A stretch of 64,000 nucleotides of DNA from Bacteroides sp. 51 (GCF_010500965.1 NZ_QVMI01000017.1:28464-92463); one strand, 5' to 3'. Positions 55,001 to 63,588 are shown, counted from the first letter of the stretch. Program-made: numbers and translations. The notes: generated by a model not told the origin, from the sequence alone.

Positions 55001-55823
55001 AATCAAACGCGAACAATTCTTTGCCCCTAATCCTAAAGGTGAAATCTTTCTTGAGGTGCTAATGCGTTATGGCAACAAATACCAGGCTGATAAAGCCGCC
55101 GCCGCTAACTCACTGTTTGGTGGAGAAAATGTTGTAGATATTGCAACACCGGAAATCTATCCGGCCGAACGCTGGAGCGATCTCGAACGTTTGAATAGGG
55201 AAAGAGAGTTGGTTGGTATCTATCTTTCGGCACATCCTTTGGATGAATATTCAATCGTCCTCAATCATGTTTGTAATACCAAAGTTGCTGACCTGGCCGA
55301 TCTGGATGCTCTGACAGGAAAGGACTTGACGATTGGCGGTATGGTTACAGCAGTACGCCGGGGTATAGCAAAGAATGGAAATCCTTATGGAATTGCCCGT
55401 ATTGAGGATTTCTCCGGTTCGTCGGAGCTGGCTTTCTTTGGCAACGACTGGGTAAATTTCAGTGGTTACCTCAATGAGGGGACTTTTCTCTTTGTCCGGG
55501 CGAAGTGTCAGGGCAAACGGTGGAAACCGGAAGAGATGGAAGTGAAAGTAAGCTCGATTGAATTGCTTCCGGATGTTAAAGAGAAACTGATCGAAAAAAT
55601 AACGATCACTGTACCTCTTCCTGATCTGAATACGGCGATGATTACGGAGTTGACGACTCTTATAAAAGCGTCTCCCGGTAATGCAGAGTTATACTTTAAA
55701 GTCGTTGATCCGGATGAAAATATGACGGTCGATTTAATGGCTCGCCCAGTTAAACTCTCCGTACAAAAAGACCTGATTTCTTATTTGGAAGAATGTCCGG
55801 AGTTAGAATATCGTATTAATTAA
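52029..55823 (+). CDS. dnaE: DNA polymerase III alpha subunit
   Basis: Replicative polymerase. The 1264-residue protein has the PHP domain (HLHVHTQYSLLDG from residue 6), the palm with the acid motif PDIDIDFDD (about 500-508), GPGRGSAAGSAVAYC, the fingers (ALYRPGPMDYIPDFIERKHG), FNKSHATCYSWVAYQTAYLK, the HhH region and a C-terminal OB fold (LTIGGMVTAVRRGIAKNGNPYG). Between PHP motifs, at about 58-104, is a charged coiled-coil insert (KEIKSLKGKLAALESGKEVV) absent from E. coli DnaE. AAAGGAGTTT, 8 bp before ATG, is an unusually good ribosome-binding site for this phylum. Confidence 0.97.
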   Translation: MQDFVHLHVHTQYSLLDGQASVSALVDKAMKDGMKGIAITDHGNMFGVKEFYNYTSKKNGGTNKEIKSLKGKLAALESGKEVVDDLETAIAECKQQLKEAEGRLFKPIIGCEMYVARRSMDKKEGKPDQSGYHLVVLAKNKTGYHNLLKLVSKAWTDGYYSRPRTDRAELEKYHEGLIVCSACLGGEVPKRITNEQFKEAEEAIQWYKNLFGDDYYLELQRHRATVPNANHEVYPLQQNVNRHLIEYAKKFNIKLICSNDVHFVNEEHAEAHDRLICLSTGKDLDDPKRMYYSKQEWMKTREEMNELFADIPEALSNTLEICDKVEYYTIDNAPIMPTFAIPEEFGTEEGYRQKYTEEDLFNEFTQDENGNVVLGEAEAKAKIKSLGGYEKLYRIKLEGDYLAKLTFDKAKTRYGDPLADNVRERLVFELHIMKTMGFPGYFLIVQDFIAAAREMGVSVGPGRGSAAGSAVAYCLGITLIDPIKYDLLFERFLNPDRISLPDIDIDFDDDGRGQVLQWVTEKYGYEKVAHIITYGTMATKMAIKDVARVQKLPLPESDRLAKLIPDRIPDKKINLTNAIEYVQELQMAEASPDPLVRDTIKYAKILEGNIRGTGVHACGIIICRDDITDWVPVSTADDKETGEKMLVTQYEGSVIEETGLIKMDFLGLKTLSIIKEAVENVRLSHDITLDPEEFPIDDALTYQLYSDGKTVGTFQFESAGMQKYLRELKPTTFEDLIAMNALYRPGPMDYIPDFIERKHGRKPIEYDIPVMEQYLKDTYGITVYQEQVMLLSRLLGNFTRGESDALRKAMGKKIRAKLDEMKPKFIEGGRKNGHDPKKLDKIWGDWEKFASYAFNKSHATCYSWVAYQTAYLKAHYPSEYMAAVMSRNISNITEITKFMDECKSMGIEVLGPDVNESYLKFTANKGGNIRFGLGAVKGVGESAVECIINERKANGPFKGIFDFVQRVNLNACNKKNMECLALGGGFDSFPEIKREQFFAPNPKGEIFLEVLMRYGNKYQADKAAAANSLFGGENVVDIATPEIYPAERWSDLERLNRERELVGIYLSAHPLDEYSIVLNHVCNTKVADLADLDALTGKDLTIGGMVTAVRRGIAKNGNPYGIARIEDFSGSSELAFFGNDWVNFSGYLNEGTFLFVRAKCQGKRWKPEEMEVKVSSIELLPDVKEKLIEKITITVPLPDLNTAMITELTTLIKASPGNAELYFKVVDPDENMTVDLMARPVKLSVQKDLISYLEECPELEYRIN

Positions 55824-55824
55824 C

Positions 55825-55832
55825 TATCTTTG
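55825..55832 (+). promoter_or_regulatory. -7 box of trxA (TATCTTTG)
   Basis: Perfect match 42 bp before trxA, starting 1 bp after the dnaE stop codon. Confidence 0.5.
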
Positions 55833-55874
55833 TATAGAAGAAAACGAATGTTTAATTTAAAATAGATAAATAAT

Positions 55875-56189
55875 ATGGCTTTAGAAATTACAGACAGCAA
55901 CATCCAGGGCTATTTGGATGGCGATAAGCTGGTCGTAGTAGATTTTTGGGCACCTTGGTGTGGCCCTTGTAAGGTAATTGCTCCAATTATTGAAGAGCTT
56001 GCTACTGAATATGATGGTAAAGCAATTATAGGCAAATGTGATGTAGACGAAAACGCAGATCTGCCCGCAACATACGGAATCCGTAACATTCCTACTATTC
56101 TTTTCTTTAAGAATGGCGAAGTAGTGGATAAACAAGTTGGAGCTGTTACCAAGTCTGTTTTGACAGATAAAATCAATTCGCTGATTTAA
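55875..56189 (+). CDS. trxA: Thioredoxin
   Basis: Cytosolic disulfide reductase with the active site WCGPC (about residues 28-32) in DFWAPWCGPCKVIAP and the cis-Pro motif RNIPTILFFKNGEVV. 104 residues, no signal peptide. Own promoter box at the dnaE end; the acidic protein gene follows 25 bp later. Confidence 0.96.
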   Translation: MALEITDSNIQGYLDGDKLVVVDFWAPWCGPCKVIAPIIEELATEYDGKAIIGKCDVDENADLPATYGIRNIPTILFFKNGEVVDKQVGAVTKSVLTDKINSLI

Positions 56190-56214
56190 TTCATAACTCA
56201 AAAAAATAAAAAAT

Positions 56215-56550
56215 ATGGGATTGGAAGATGATTTCTTATTGAGTGATGCCGACGATGAAAAGACCATCGAATACATCAAAAACTACCTGCCACAGGAACT
56301 AAAAGAGAAGTTTGATGACGATAAGCTCTATTACTTCCTTGACCTGATGGATGAGTATTATGCTGAAAGCGGTATTCTGGATGCTGAACCCGACGAAGAT
56401 GGTTATGTAAACATTGATTTGGAAGAAGTAGCCGCCTATATCGTAAAGGAAGCTGAGAAAGATGAAGTGGGCAAATTTGATCCGGAAGAGATTCTCTTTG
56501 TTGTTCAGGGAGAAATGGAATACGGAAACTCTTTGGGACAAGTAGAATAA
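56215..56550 (+). CDS. Conserved acidic protein, function unknown
   Basis: A strongly acidic 111-residue protein (EDDFLLSDADDEKTIEYIKNY, AEPDEDGYVNIDLEEVAAYIV). No signal or membrane segment. I know similar proteins beside trxA in Bacteroidales but no function. Good spacing after trxA suggests one transcript. Confidence 0.75.
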   Translation: MGLEDDFLLSDADDEKTIEYIKNYLPQELKEKFDDDKLYYFLDLMDEYYAESGILDAEPDEDGYVNIDLEEVAAYIVKEAEKDEVGKFDPEEILFVVQGEMEYGNSLGQVE

Positions 56551-56592
56551 ATTTGCATGGAAACTTGGCAGCGGCACCTTGCCGCCCGCCCG

Positions 56593-57324
56593 CTAGATGA
56601 TTTCCAATGCGTAGAATTGATAATCTCTGATCAAGGTGTTGAGCATCGCTTCATCATTCGAATTAGATTGAATAGATAATAACTGGCGGATTTTATCTGC
56701 CAGTTGTTTTATATGCTTGCTCCTTTCCGAAGTACGCATTTCCAGTGTGCGGGTAATCACGTTAATCTGTTCCAGTGATAAATCCGCTGCCTGTGGAAAT
56801 ACCGGGCGGTAGTCTTTCGTGAGGTATTTAAATTCATCCAGATTTACCTGAATCTTCTTATAATTCTTTTCTTTAATAACCATTGTTCCGGCAGCCAGGT
56901 CACCCAATCGTTGATTGTTCTTGGTGATGATAATGATGATTACCCCCAGCCCTCCGGTGAATGTGACATCAATATTATAAAGTAACCAGCGCAGTAAATA
57001 CCCGCTGAATGTAGGTGCAGTACCATCTGATTTTACCACACGTATATTTACAATCTTCTTTCCCGGGCTCTGCCCGTTGTTGAACATCTCCCATAAAAGC
57101 GAATAGCAGATTACCGGAAGATAGAAGACGATTACAATAATACCCATAGTCAGATCGGAAGAGTGATCGAATAGCTTAATGGCAGAAAAAACATAAATAG
57201 TTGACCACACGTAACAGATTAAAATAACATAATCAATAAAACGGGCCAGGATGCGCTCGCCTATGCTGGCGGGAACTTGACTAATGCGGACAAATTGTCC
57301 CGTTATGATTGTAGATTCTGCCAT
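56593..57324 (-). CDS. RDD family membrane protein
   Basis: A 243-residue inner-membrane protein with three hydrophobic helices in the first 145 residues. The family name motif is visible as ILARFIDYVIL (about 24-34), with NNGQSPGKKIVNIRVVKSDG and RWLLYNID later. The C-terminal 100 residues are soluble and helical. Divergent from the SpoIIM-type gene, with -7 boxes for both directions in the 104-bp gap. RDD genes often accompany the SpoIIM/DUF4129/MoxR/DUF58 set. Confidence 0.85.
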   Translation of the reverse strand: MAESTIITGQFVRISQVPASIGERILARFIDYVILICYVWSTIYVFSAIKLFDHSSDLTMGIIVIVFYLPVICYSLLWEMFNNGQSPGKKIVNIRVVKSDGTAPTFSGYLLRWLLYNIDVTFTGGLGVIIIIITKNNQRLGDLAAGTMVIKEKNYKKIQVNLDEFKYLTKDYRPVFPQAADLSLEQINVITRTLEMRTSERSKHIKQLADKIRQLLSIQSNSNDEAMLNTLIRDYQFYALEII

Positions 57325-57352
57325 TTTATAAAAACAGTTAAAGATATCGTTG

Positions 57353-57360
57353 CAAATATA
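57353..57360 (-). promoter_or_regulatory. -7 box of the RDD gene (TATATTTG)
   Basis: Perfect match on the minus strand 28 bp before the start codon. Confidence 0.5.
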
Positions 57361-57372
57361 TCACAAATCCGT

Positions 57373-57380
57373 TACTTTTG
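57373..57380 (+). promoter_or_regulatory. -7 box of the SpoIIM-DUF58 operon (TACTTTTG)
   Basis: Perfect match 48 bp before the SpoIIM-type start codon; back to back with the RDD box. Confidence 0.5.
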
Positions 57381-57428
57381 CTCCTTATATACACAAAAGT
57401 TTCACCAGGGCAGTTCTAAAAAACGTAG

Positions 57429-58394
57429 ATGAAAGAGGTAACCTTTATACGAAGAAACTTCGAGAAATGGAAAAAAACGGAAAATGTGGTAGACAAAGCC
57501 GATGTCTCTCATCCGGATACTCTTGCTGATACGTATACGGAACTGACTTCCGACCTGGCCTTCTCCCAGACGCACTATCCCAATTCGCGGATTACGATTT
57601 ATTTGAACAATCTGGCTTCATCATTACACAACGTTCTGTACAGGAATAAACGGGAGAAGTGGTCGAGAATCATTACCTATTGGTCAAAGGAGGTTCCCGA
57701 AACAATGTATGGTGCACGTCCGGAATTGCGTATCTCCTTTATTATTTTCGTTGTCAGTGTGTTCATTGGCGTGCTTTCGTCTATGAAAGATGAGGGGTTC
57801 ATTCGATTGATTTTGGGTGATGGTTATGTGGATATGACATTACGTAATATAGCCAACGGAGAACCTATGGGCGTTTATGGCAGTGGCAGCGAGCTTTCGA
57901 TGTTCCTGGGCATTACATTGAACAACGTTCTTGTTTCTTTCAATGTTTTTATATTTGGACTATTTACCAGCTTTGCGGCAGGTTTCTTCTTATTCTATAA
58001 TGGCGTAATGGTCGGTGCTTTTCTAACCATGTTCTACCAACATAACTTGCTGAAGGAGGCAATGTTAGCCATATGGTTGCATGGAACACTCGAAATCTGG
58101 GCTATCATAGTGGCTGGTGCTGCCGGTATTGCATTGGGCAACGGTTGGTTGTTTCCGGGAACTTATTCGCGTGGTGCTTCTTTCAGGCATGGTGCAAAGA
58201 AAGGTGTGAAGATTGTTATCGGTACGGTACCGATTTTTATCATTGCAGGATTTATAGAAGGCTTCCTTACCCGTCATACTCATTTTCCCGATGTGGTGAG
58301 ACTTGGTGTTATTCTTTTTTCGCTTGCATTTATTATTTACTATTATATTTATTTACCCAATAGAAATCATTATGGATACACAACAAAGTCCTAA
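57429..58394 (+). CDS. Stage II sporulation protein M-like membrane protein
   Basis: A 321-residue integral membrane protein of the SpoIIM/DUF95 family. The soluble N-terminal part (to about 95) has RRNFEKWKKTENVVDKA and DLAFSQTHYPNSRITIYLNNL. Five or six membrane helices follow, with FNNVLVSFNVF-type and HGTLEIWAIIVAGAAG motifs, the latter conserved in the family. The organism does not sporulate; the role is probably in the envelope. First gene of a six-gene operon. Confidence 0.85.
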   Translation: MKEVTFIRRNFEKWKKTENVVDKADVSHPDTLADTYTELTSDLAFSQTHYPNSRITIYLNNLASSLHNVLYRNKREKWSRIITYWSKEVPETMYGARPELRISFIIFVVSVFIGVLSSMKDEGFIRLILGDGYVDMTLRNIANGEPMGVYGSGSELSMFLGITLNNVLVSFNVFIFGLFTSFAAGFFLFYNGVMVGAFLTMFYQHNLLKEAMLAIWLHGTLEIWAIIVAGAAGIALGNGWLFPGTYSRGASFRHGAKKGVKIVIGTVPIFIIAGFIEGFLTRHTHFPDVVRLGVILFSLAFIIYYYIYLPNRNHYGYTTKS

Positions 58395-59307
58395 GATCCC
58401 GTTTTATGTGCAGCGTCCTTTCGGTGAAAAGATGAATGCCTCTTTCGATTTTATCAAGGAGAATTGGAAAGTCATGTTGAAATATATCACTTACCTTATT
58501 CTTCCTGTATGTCTTGTGCAAGCTTTGACGATGAACTCTTTTATGGGATACTATATGGGAGCCGTAATGGGCGACCTGAGCACTTTGGAGTTTGGTGATT
58601 TTGGGGCGGCCTTCTTTGTAAGTTACGGCGCTTTGGTTCTATGTGGAATGCTTGGTTCTTTGTTAATCACTTCTCTTGTATATGCATTGGTGAAGTTATA
58701 TAATGATCGGGAAGAACGCTTGAATGGCATTACTTTTACTGACATTAAACCCTTGTTGTTTAGAAATATTGGACGCCTGATCGTGTTGGGACTTGTTTCT
58801 TTCGGACTTTCCATTGTGGTTATGTCTGTTGTCGTTCTACTGGCTGTTGGTAGTTTGTTGACGCTTTTCCTGACTTTTCCTGCACTTGTTGCAGTGATGA
58901 TTGCACTGGCTGTTTGGGCGCCCATTTACTTGTTTGAAAATATTGGTATTGGTGCATCGCTGGCTAAAGCATTCCGAATGGGTTTTGCTACATGGGGAGG
59001 CATATTCCTTATTTTACTCGTTATGGGAATCATCGCTTCGGTTTTGCAAAGTGTATTAGCAACGCCTTGGTCTATGGCGATTTCTATAAAAACGCTATTT
59101 GAATATAGCGCCGAGGGAGCGACAGAGGGGGATTCTTCTATAGTATATAATATGTTTGTTTATGTATTAGCTATCATACAGAGTTATGGAGCATACATAT
59201 CTATGGTATTCGCCCTCTTGGGATTATCTTATCAATATGCCCATGCTTCGGAGAAATTGGATAGTATAACAGTAGAAAGCGAGATTGATAACTTCGAGAA
59301 CCTCTAA
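58372..59307 (+). CDS. Multi-pass membrane protein, function unknown
   Basis: I start at 58372 (MDTQQSPKIPFYVQRPFGEKM, 311 residues), overlapping the SpoIIM gene by 23 bp; the frame to 58303 would read inside it. Six or so hydrophobic helices (for example ITYLILPVCLVQAL, FFVSYGALVLCGMLGSLLIT, GGIFLILLVMGIIASVL). No enzyme motif. Its fixed place between SpoIIM and DUF4129 genes suggests a part of the same membrane assembly. Confidence 0.75.
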   Translation: MDTQQSPKIPFYVQRPFGEKMNASFDFIKENWKVMLKYITYLILPVCLVQALTMNSFMGYYMGAVMGDLSTLEFGDFGAAFFVSYGALVLCGMLGSLLITSLVYALVKLYNDREERLNGITFTDIKPLLFRNIGRLIVLGLVSFGLSIVVMSVVVLLAVGSLLTLFLTFPALVAVMIALAVWAPIYLFENIGIGASLAKAFRMGFATWGGIFLILLVMGIIASVLQSVLATPWSMAISIKTLFEYSAEGATEGDSSIVYNMFVYVLAIIQSYGAYISMVFALLGLSYQYAHASEKLDSITVESEIDNFENL

Positions 59308-59316
59308 TCCGTTTAA

Positions 59317-59940
59317 ATGATTCTTCAAAGCGATACGTTATCCTGTGATACGGCCCGGCTGGCTCATTGGCAGAATAATCCGTCATACGATTACAACAGG
59401 GAGCTGCAAGCTCCTGAGTTAGACTTGTATAGGTGGCTTAGTATGCAGTTGATGAAGCTTCTGGAAAAGATCTTTGGTAGTCGCTTTGCTGCTGAATATA
59501 CAGAAACGATACTTATCGTTATATTCATTCTTATTGTATTGCTTCTGGTTTGGTTTGTGTACCGGAAACGGCCCGAACTATTTATGCGTACAGGCAAGAA
59601 GACGATTGCTTATACGGTGCATGAAGATACGATATATGGCGTTGATTTTGAAGTGGAGATCGCCTTGGCTGTGTCGCGCGGAGACTACAAGGAAGCTACC
59701 CGTTTGTTGTATCTGCAAACCTTGAAGTTTCTGAGTGATAAAGAAATTATTGATTGGCAGCTTTACAAAACCCCGACTCAGTATATTTATGAAGTTAAAC
59801 CTGAGGCGAGGCGTGAACCTTTCCGTGATTTGACAAATCGCTTTCTTCGGGTGCGATATGGTAATTTTGAAGCTACGGAGCAGATCTTCCATGAAATGAA
59901 GGAGCTTCAGGCGATGGTAGAGAAAGGGGGAGTATTGTGA
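59317..59940 (+). CDS. DUF4129 domain protein
   Basis: A 207-residue protein with one membrane helix (TILIVIFILIVLLLVWFVY, about 66-84) and a C-terminal cytosolic DUF4129 region (VSRGDYKEATRLLYLQTLKFL, DWQLYKTPTQYIYEV, FRDLTNRFLRVRYGNFEAT). DUF4129 is often near transglutaminase or MoxR genes. The stop overlaps the next start by 4 bp (GTGA). Confidence 0.8.
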   Translation: MILQSDTLSCDTARLAHWQNNPSYDYNRELQAPELDLYRWLSMQLMKLLEKIFGSRFAAEYTETILIVIFILIVLLLVWFVYRKRPELFMRTGKKTIAYTVHEDTIYGVDFEVEIALAVSRGDYKEATRLLYLQTLKFLSDKEIIDWQLYKTPTQYIYEVKPEARREPFRDLTNRFLRVRYGNFEATEQIFHEMKELQAMVEKGGVL

Positions 59941-61217
59941 AAGCCAGTCATATATATATAATAGGTATACTCCTGTTTCTGGTAGTCATGATCGTGGTGG
60001 AGTACTCCCTGCCCAAGAAGTTTGTGTGGAATCCCACGTTCAGCCAGTATGATCATCAGCCTTTTGGCTCGGCAGTGTTTGACGATGTAGTGGAGGCTTC
60101 TCTGGCATCTCATTCTTTTGGGGATACGGTACCGGCGTATTCGGTTGTAGATGAGACGCTTTATCAATTGTCGCAAGACTCAATTACTAATTACAGTGTG
60201 TTGGTTGTTGTTGAACGTTTGTCTTTGTCGGAAACAGACAGTGAGGCATTGTTAAGGATGTTGGACCGGGGAAATAAAGTCATGCTTGTGGCCTCAGGTT
60301 TTAATAAAGCCTTAAGGGATACACTGGGCTTTGATTGTTCCTATTCGTACTTCAACTTTTCTTCCCTGAAAAAATACGCAACAGCATTGCAAGGTCGTGA
60401 TACAATTTATTGGTGTAAGAATTCAAACTATGCTGACGAGCAGATGTTTATGTTCTATCCGCATCTGTGTAGAGCCGATTTTTCTTCTTCAGATTCACTT
60501 TTTACCCGGTTGTCGGAGAAAATATGGTTGGAGACGGATTCTTTGGGGCAGGAGGTAGAGTACTCTTCGCCTTATGCTATCACAAGAAAGGTGGGGGCGG
60601 GAGAGATCACCCTTGTTTCTACGCCATTGATATTCACTAACTATGGAATGCTGGATGGTAATAACTCTGTTTATCTGTTCCGGTTGTTAAACCAACTGCA
60701 AGGCTTGCCCATCTTGCGGACGGAGGCTTATGGGGTAAAACGGAGCAGGACCGAAGAAACTCCTTTACGTTATCTGTTGTCGCAGCGCCCACTACGTTGG
60801 GGGTTGTACTTAACGATGATTACCCTGATACTTTTTATGATATTTACTGCACGAAGGCATCAACGCCCGATTCCTGTTATTCGTAAGCCGGCAAATAAAA
60901 CGGTCGAGTTTGTGGAGCTGATCGGTACGTTGTATTTCCAAAGAAAGGATCATACGGATCTGGTGCAAAAGAAGTTTCTCTATTTTGCTGAGACTTTGCG
61001 GCGTACCATTCAAGTGAATGTGGAAGATGAGGAGGATGACGAGAAACTGGCACGCCGGATGGCCTCGAAAACCGGAATGAATGAGAGGGAGATATTCCGG
61101 ATGCTTGTCAATATCCGCCCGGTGCTTCGTGGAGAAAGAAAAGTGGGCGAAGAAACCATGAGGCGACTCGTGGATTATATGAATAAAATAATAAATAAGT
61201 TGAAAATTGAAAGTTGA
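59937..61217 (+). CDS. DUF4350-type membrane protein
   Basis: A 426-residue protein starting GTG, coupled to DUF4129. It has an N-terminal helix (IYIIGILLFLVVMIVVEY) and an extracytoplasmic domain with the DUF4350 pattern (FDDVVEA, SLSETDSEALLRMLDRGNKVMLVASG, GAGEITLVSTPLIFTNYGML). A second helix (LYLTMITLILFMIFTA, about 288-303) and a cytosolic tail (FVELIGTLYFQRKDHTDLVQKK) follow. The stop lies in the left arm of the heptad hairpin before moxR. Confidence 0.8.
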   Translation: MKASHIYIIGILLFLVVMIVVEYSLPKKFVWNPTFSQYDHQPFGSAVFDDVVEASLASHSFGDTVPAYSVVDETLYQLSQDSITNYSVLVVVERLSLSETDSEALLRMLDRGNKVMLVASGFNKALRDTLGFDCSYSYFNFSSLKKYATALQGRDTIYWCKNSNYADEQMFMFYPHLCRADFSSSDSLFTRLSEKIWLETDSLGQEVEYSSPYAITRKVGAGEITLVSTPLIFTNYGMLDGNNSVYLFRLLNQLQGLPILRTEAYGVKRSRTEETPLRYLLSQRPLRWGLYLTMITLILFMIFTARRHQRPIPVIRKPANKTVEFVELIGTLYFQRKDHTDLVQKKFLYFAETLRRTIQVNVEDEEDDEKLARRMASKTGMNEREIFRMLVNIRPVLRGERKVGEETMRRLVDYMNKIINKLKIES

Positions 61218-61290
61218 AAGTTGAAAGTTACGATGTCGCATGGTAACTTTTCAATCTTCACTTTCAACTTTCAACTTTCAATTTTCAACT
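61199..61290. repeat. TTTCAAC heptad repeat hairpin between DUF4350 and moxR genes
   Basis: GAAAGTT units (61199-61229), spacer CGATGTCGCATGGT, TTTCAAC units to 61290, 10 bp before the moxR start. The spacer differs from that at 11310-11322 by changes that improve pairing near the loop (A-T in place of an A/C mismatch). Confidence 0.8.
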
Positions 61291-61300
61291 TAATAAGATT

Positions 61301-62272
61301 ATGGAAGAAACTACAGAAAGAACCGACTTGACACTCTTCTCGGAAAAGATGAAAGAGTTGAAGCAACAAATTGCTTCGGTTATTGTAGGGCAGGAGTGTA
61401 CTGTGGACTTGGTGTTGACTACTATCCTGGCAAACGGACATGCCTTGTTGGAGGGTGTGCCGGGAGTGGCAAAGACGCTTTTGGCGCGTCTCACCTCTCG
61501 TCTGATAGATGCCGACTTCAGTCGTGTTCAGTTTACTCCCGACTTAATGCCTAGTGATGTGTTGGGGACTACTGTTTTCAATATGCAGACGAGTGCGTTT
61601 GATTTTCATCGCGGTCCCATCTTTGCCGATATGGTTTTGGTGGACGAGATAAACCGTGCGCCGGCTAAAACGCAGTCGGCCCTTTTTGAGGTAATGGAGG
61701 AACGCCAGATCACGATTGACGGCGCGACTTATAAAATGGGCGATCTGTACACCATTCTGGCTACTCAGAATCCGGTGGAGCAGGAAGGTACCTATAAATT
61801 GCCCGAAGCACAGTTGGACCGTTTCCTTGTGAAGATAACGATGGATTACCCTTCTCTGGAAGAAGAAATCAGTATCCTCGAACGCCATCATACGAATGCG
61901 AAGTTGGTTAAACTGGATGATATTCGGCCTGTGATTACGCGTGATGAGTTGTTGTCGCTCCGTAAACTTACGTCCAGTGTGTTTGTAGATCCTACGTTGT
62001 TGCGTTATATTGCTTTGATCATTCAGCAGACGCGCACCAGTAAGGCTGTTTTCCTCGGGGCTTCGCCCCGTGCGTCTGTGGCCATGTTGCAGGCGTCGAA
62101 GGCTTATGCGCTGTTGCAGGGACGTGACTTTGTGACGCCCGAAGATATTAAGTTTGTTGCTCCTTACGTGCTGCAACACCGTCTTATCTTGACTGCCGAG
62201 GCGGAAATGGAAGGATATTCTGCCATAAAAGTTACTCAACGGTTGATTGATAAAGTAGAGGTGCCTAAATAA
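61301..62272 (+). CDS. MoxR-family AAA+ ATPase
   Basis: Chaperone-like ATPase of the MoxR/RavA group. Motifs: Walker A GVPGVAKTLLARL (about residues 51-63), Walker B MVLVDEINRAPAKTQSALFEVMEE (about 112-135), sensor 1 LATQNPVEQEGTYKLPEAQLDRF, and the C-terminal lid (GASPRASVAMLQASKAYAL). 323 residues, cytosolic. The stop overlaps the DUF58 start by one base (TAATG), the pairing MoxR-DUF58 being widely conserved. Confidence 0.93.
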   Translation: MEETTERTDLTLFSEKMKELKQQIASVIVGQECTVDLVLTTILANGHALLEGVPGVAKTLLARLTSRLIDADFSRVQFTPDLMPSDVLGTTVFNMQTSAFDFHRGPIFADMVLVDEINRAPAKTQSALFEVMEERQITIDGATYKMGDLYTILATQNPVEQEGTYKLPEAQLDRFLVKITMDYPSLEEEISILERHHTNAKLVKLDDIRPVITRDELLSLRKLTSSVFVDPTLLRYIALIIQQTRTSKAVFLGASPRASVAMLQASKAYALLQGRDFVTPEDIKFVAPYVLQHRLILTAEAEMEGYSAIKVTQRLIDKVEVPK

Positions 62273-63588
62273 TGTTTCTGACGCGACGGTTTTACCTGTG
62301 TTCCGCCCTTATTATATTCATCCTTTGTGGTGGTTTTTTATGGGAGTCGTTGTTCCTGATGGGGCAACTCGCTCTTCTTGTCTTCGTTCTGGTTGTCATT
62401 TCCGAAGGCTGGATGCTTTACCGGACGAAGGGGATAACAGCCACCCGCCGCTGTGCCGAACGTTTCTCTAATGGCGACGATAATCTGGTGCGTATCCGGA
62501 TAGAAAGTCGCTACCCATTTGCCGTGCAGCTGAGGGTGATTGATGAAATACCGGTCGTTTTTCAGGTGCGGGATATTAACTTTAAACTCTCACTGGGGAG
62601 CGCCGCATCTGGTAAAACGGTGGAGTATAAGTTGCGTCCTACCCGCCGGGGTGAGTATGGTTTTGGCCGGATCAGAGTCTTTGCTTCAACTTCATTGGGG
62701 CTGATGGAACGCCGTTTTACTTGTGGCGAGGCTGAAACGATTAAGGTTTATCCGTCTTACCTGATGTTGCACCGCTACGAACTTATGGCGATGAGCAATA
62801 ATCTCACGGAGTTTGGTATTAAGAAGATACGTCGTATCGGCCATAATACGGAATTCGAGCAGATTAAAGAGTACGTAAAGGGCGATGATTATCGTACGAT
62901 AAACTGGAAAGCCAGTGCCCGCCGGCATGCGTTGATGGTGAATGTATATCAGGACGAGCGCTCGCAGCAAATATACAATGTGATTGATAAAGGGCGTATG
63001 ATGCAACAGGCTTTCAAAGGAATGACCTTGTTGGATTATGCCATTAACGCCTCGTTAGTGCTTTCTTACGTGGCTATTCATAAAGAAGATAAGGCGGGGC
63101 TTGTGACGTTTAACGAGCACTTTGATACTTTCCTCCCGGCTTCCCGGCAGAGTGGACAGATGCAAATGCTGCTCGAAGGGCTTTATAAACAGCAGACTTC
63201 TTTTGGCGAAACCGATTATTCATCGTTATGCGTACATCTGGGCAAACTCGTAAATAAACGAAGTTTCCTGATTCTTTATACCAACTTCGATAATATGGGA
63301 AGCATGAACCGTCAGCTCCCTTACCTGCAACAGTTGAATCGCCAGCACCGGCTATTGGTGGTTTTCTTTGAAGATGCCGAACTGAAAAAACTGATCTCTC
63401 GCCATGACCAGAAAGATACCGAAGGGTATTACCAACAGGTCATTTCCGAGAAGTTTGCCTTCGAAAAACGGTTGATCGTAAATACCTTGAAGCAACACGG
63501 AATCTATTCTTTATTAACTACACCCGAGAACCTGTCTATTGATGTGATCAACAAGTATCTCGAAATGAAAAGCCGGCAGTTGCTGTAA
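62272..63588 (+). CDS. DUF58 domain protein
   Basis: A 438-residue protein with two N-terminal membrane helices (YLCSALIIFILCGGFLW; LALLVFVLVVISEG), a periplasm- or cytosol-facing beta domain (RIRIESRYPFAVQLRV), then the DUF58 signature YVKGDDYRTINWKASAR (about 201-217) and a VWA-like region (MVNVYQDERSQQIYNVIDKGR, LVTFNEHFDTF). Presumed client or adaptor of the MoxR ATPase. Last gene of the operon in this window. Confidence 0.9.
   Translation: MFLTRRFYLCSALIIFILCGGFLWESLFLMGQLALLVFVLVVISEGWMLYRTKGITATRRCAERFSNGDDNLVRIRIESRYPFAVQLRVIDEIPVVFQVRDINFKLSLGSAASGKTVEYKLRPTRRGEYGFGRIRVFASTSLGLMERRFTCGEAETIKVYPSYLMLHRYELMAMSNNLTEFGIKKIRRIGHNTEFEQIKEYVKGDDYRTINWKASARRHALMVNVYQDERSQQIYNVIDKGRMMQQAFKGMTLLDYAINASLVLSYVAIHKEDKAGLVTFNEHFDTFLPASRQSGQMQMLLEGLYKQQTSFGETDYSSLCVHLGKLVNKRSFLILYTNFDNMGSMNRQLPYLQQLNRQHRLLVVFFEDAELKKLISRHDQKDTEGYYQQVISEKFAFEKRLIVNTLKQHGIYSLLTTPENLSIDVINKYLEMKSRQLL

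Noticed and set aside
61544-62239. 231-codon open frame on the minus strand
   Set aside because: Antisense to the MoxR ATPase gene; basic, low-information translation with no family resemblance.
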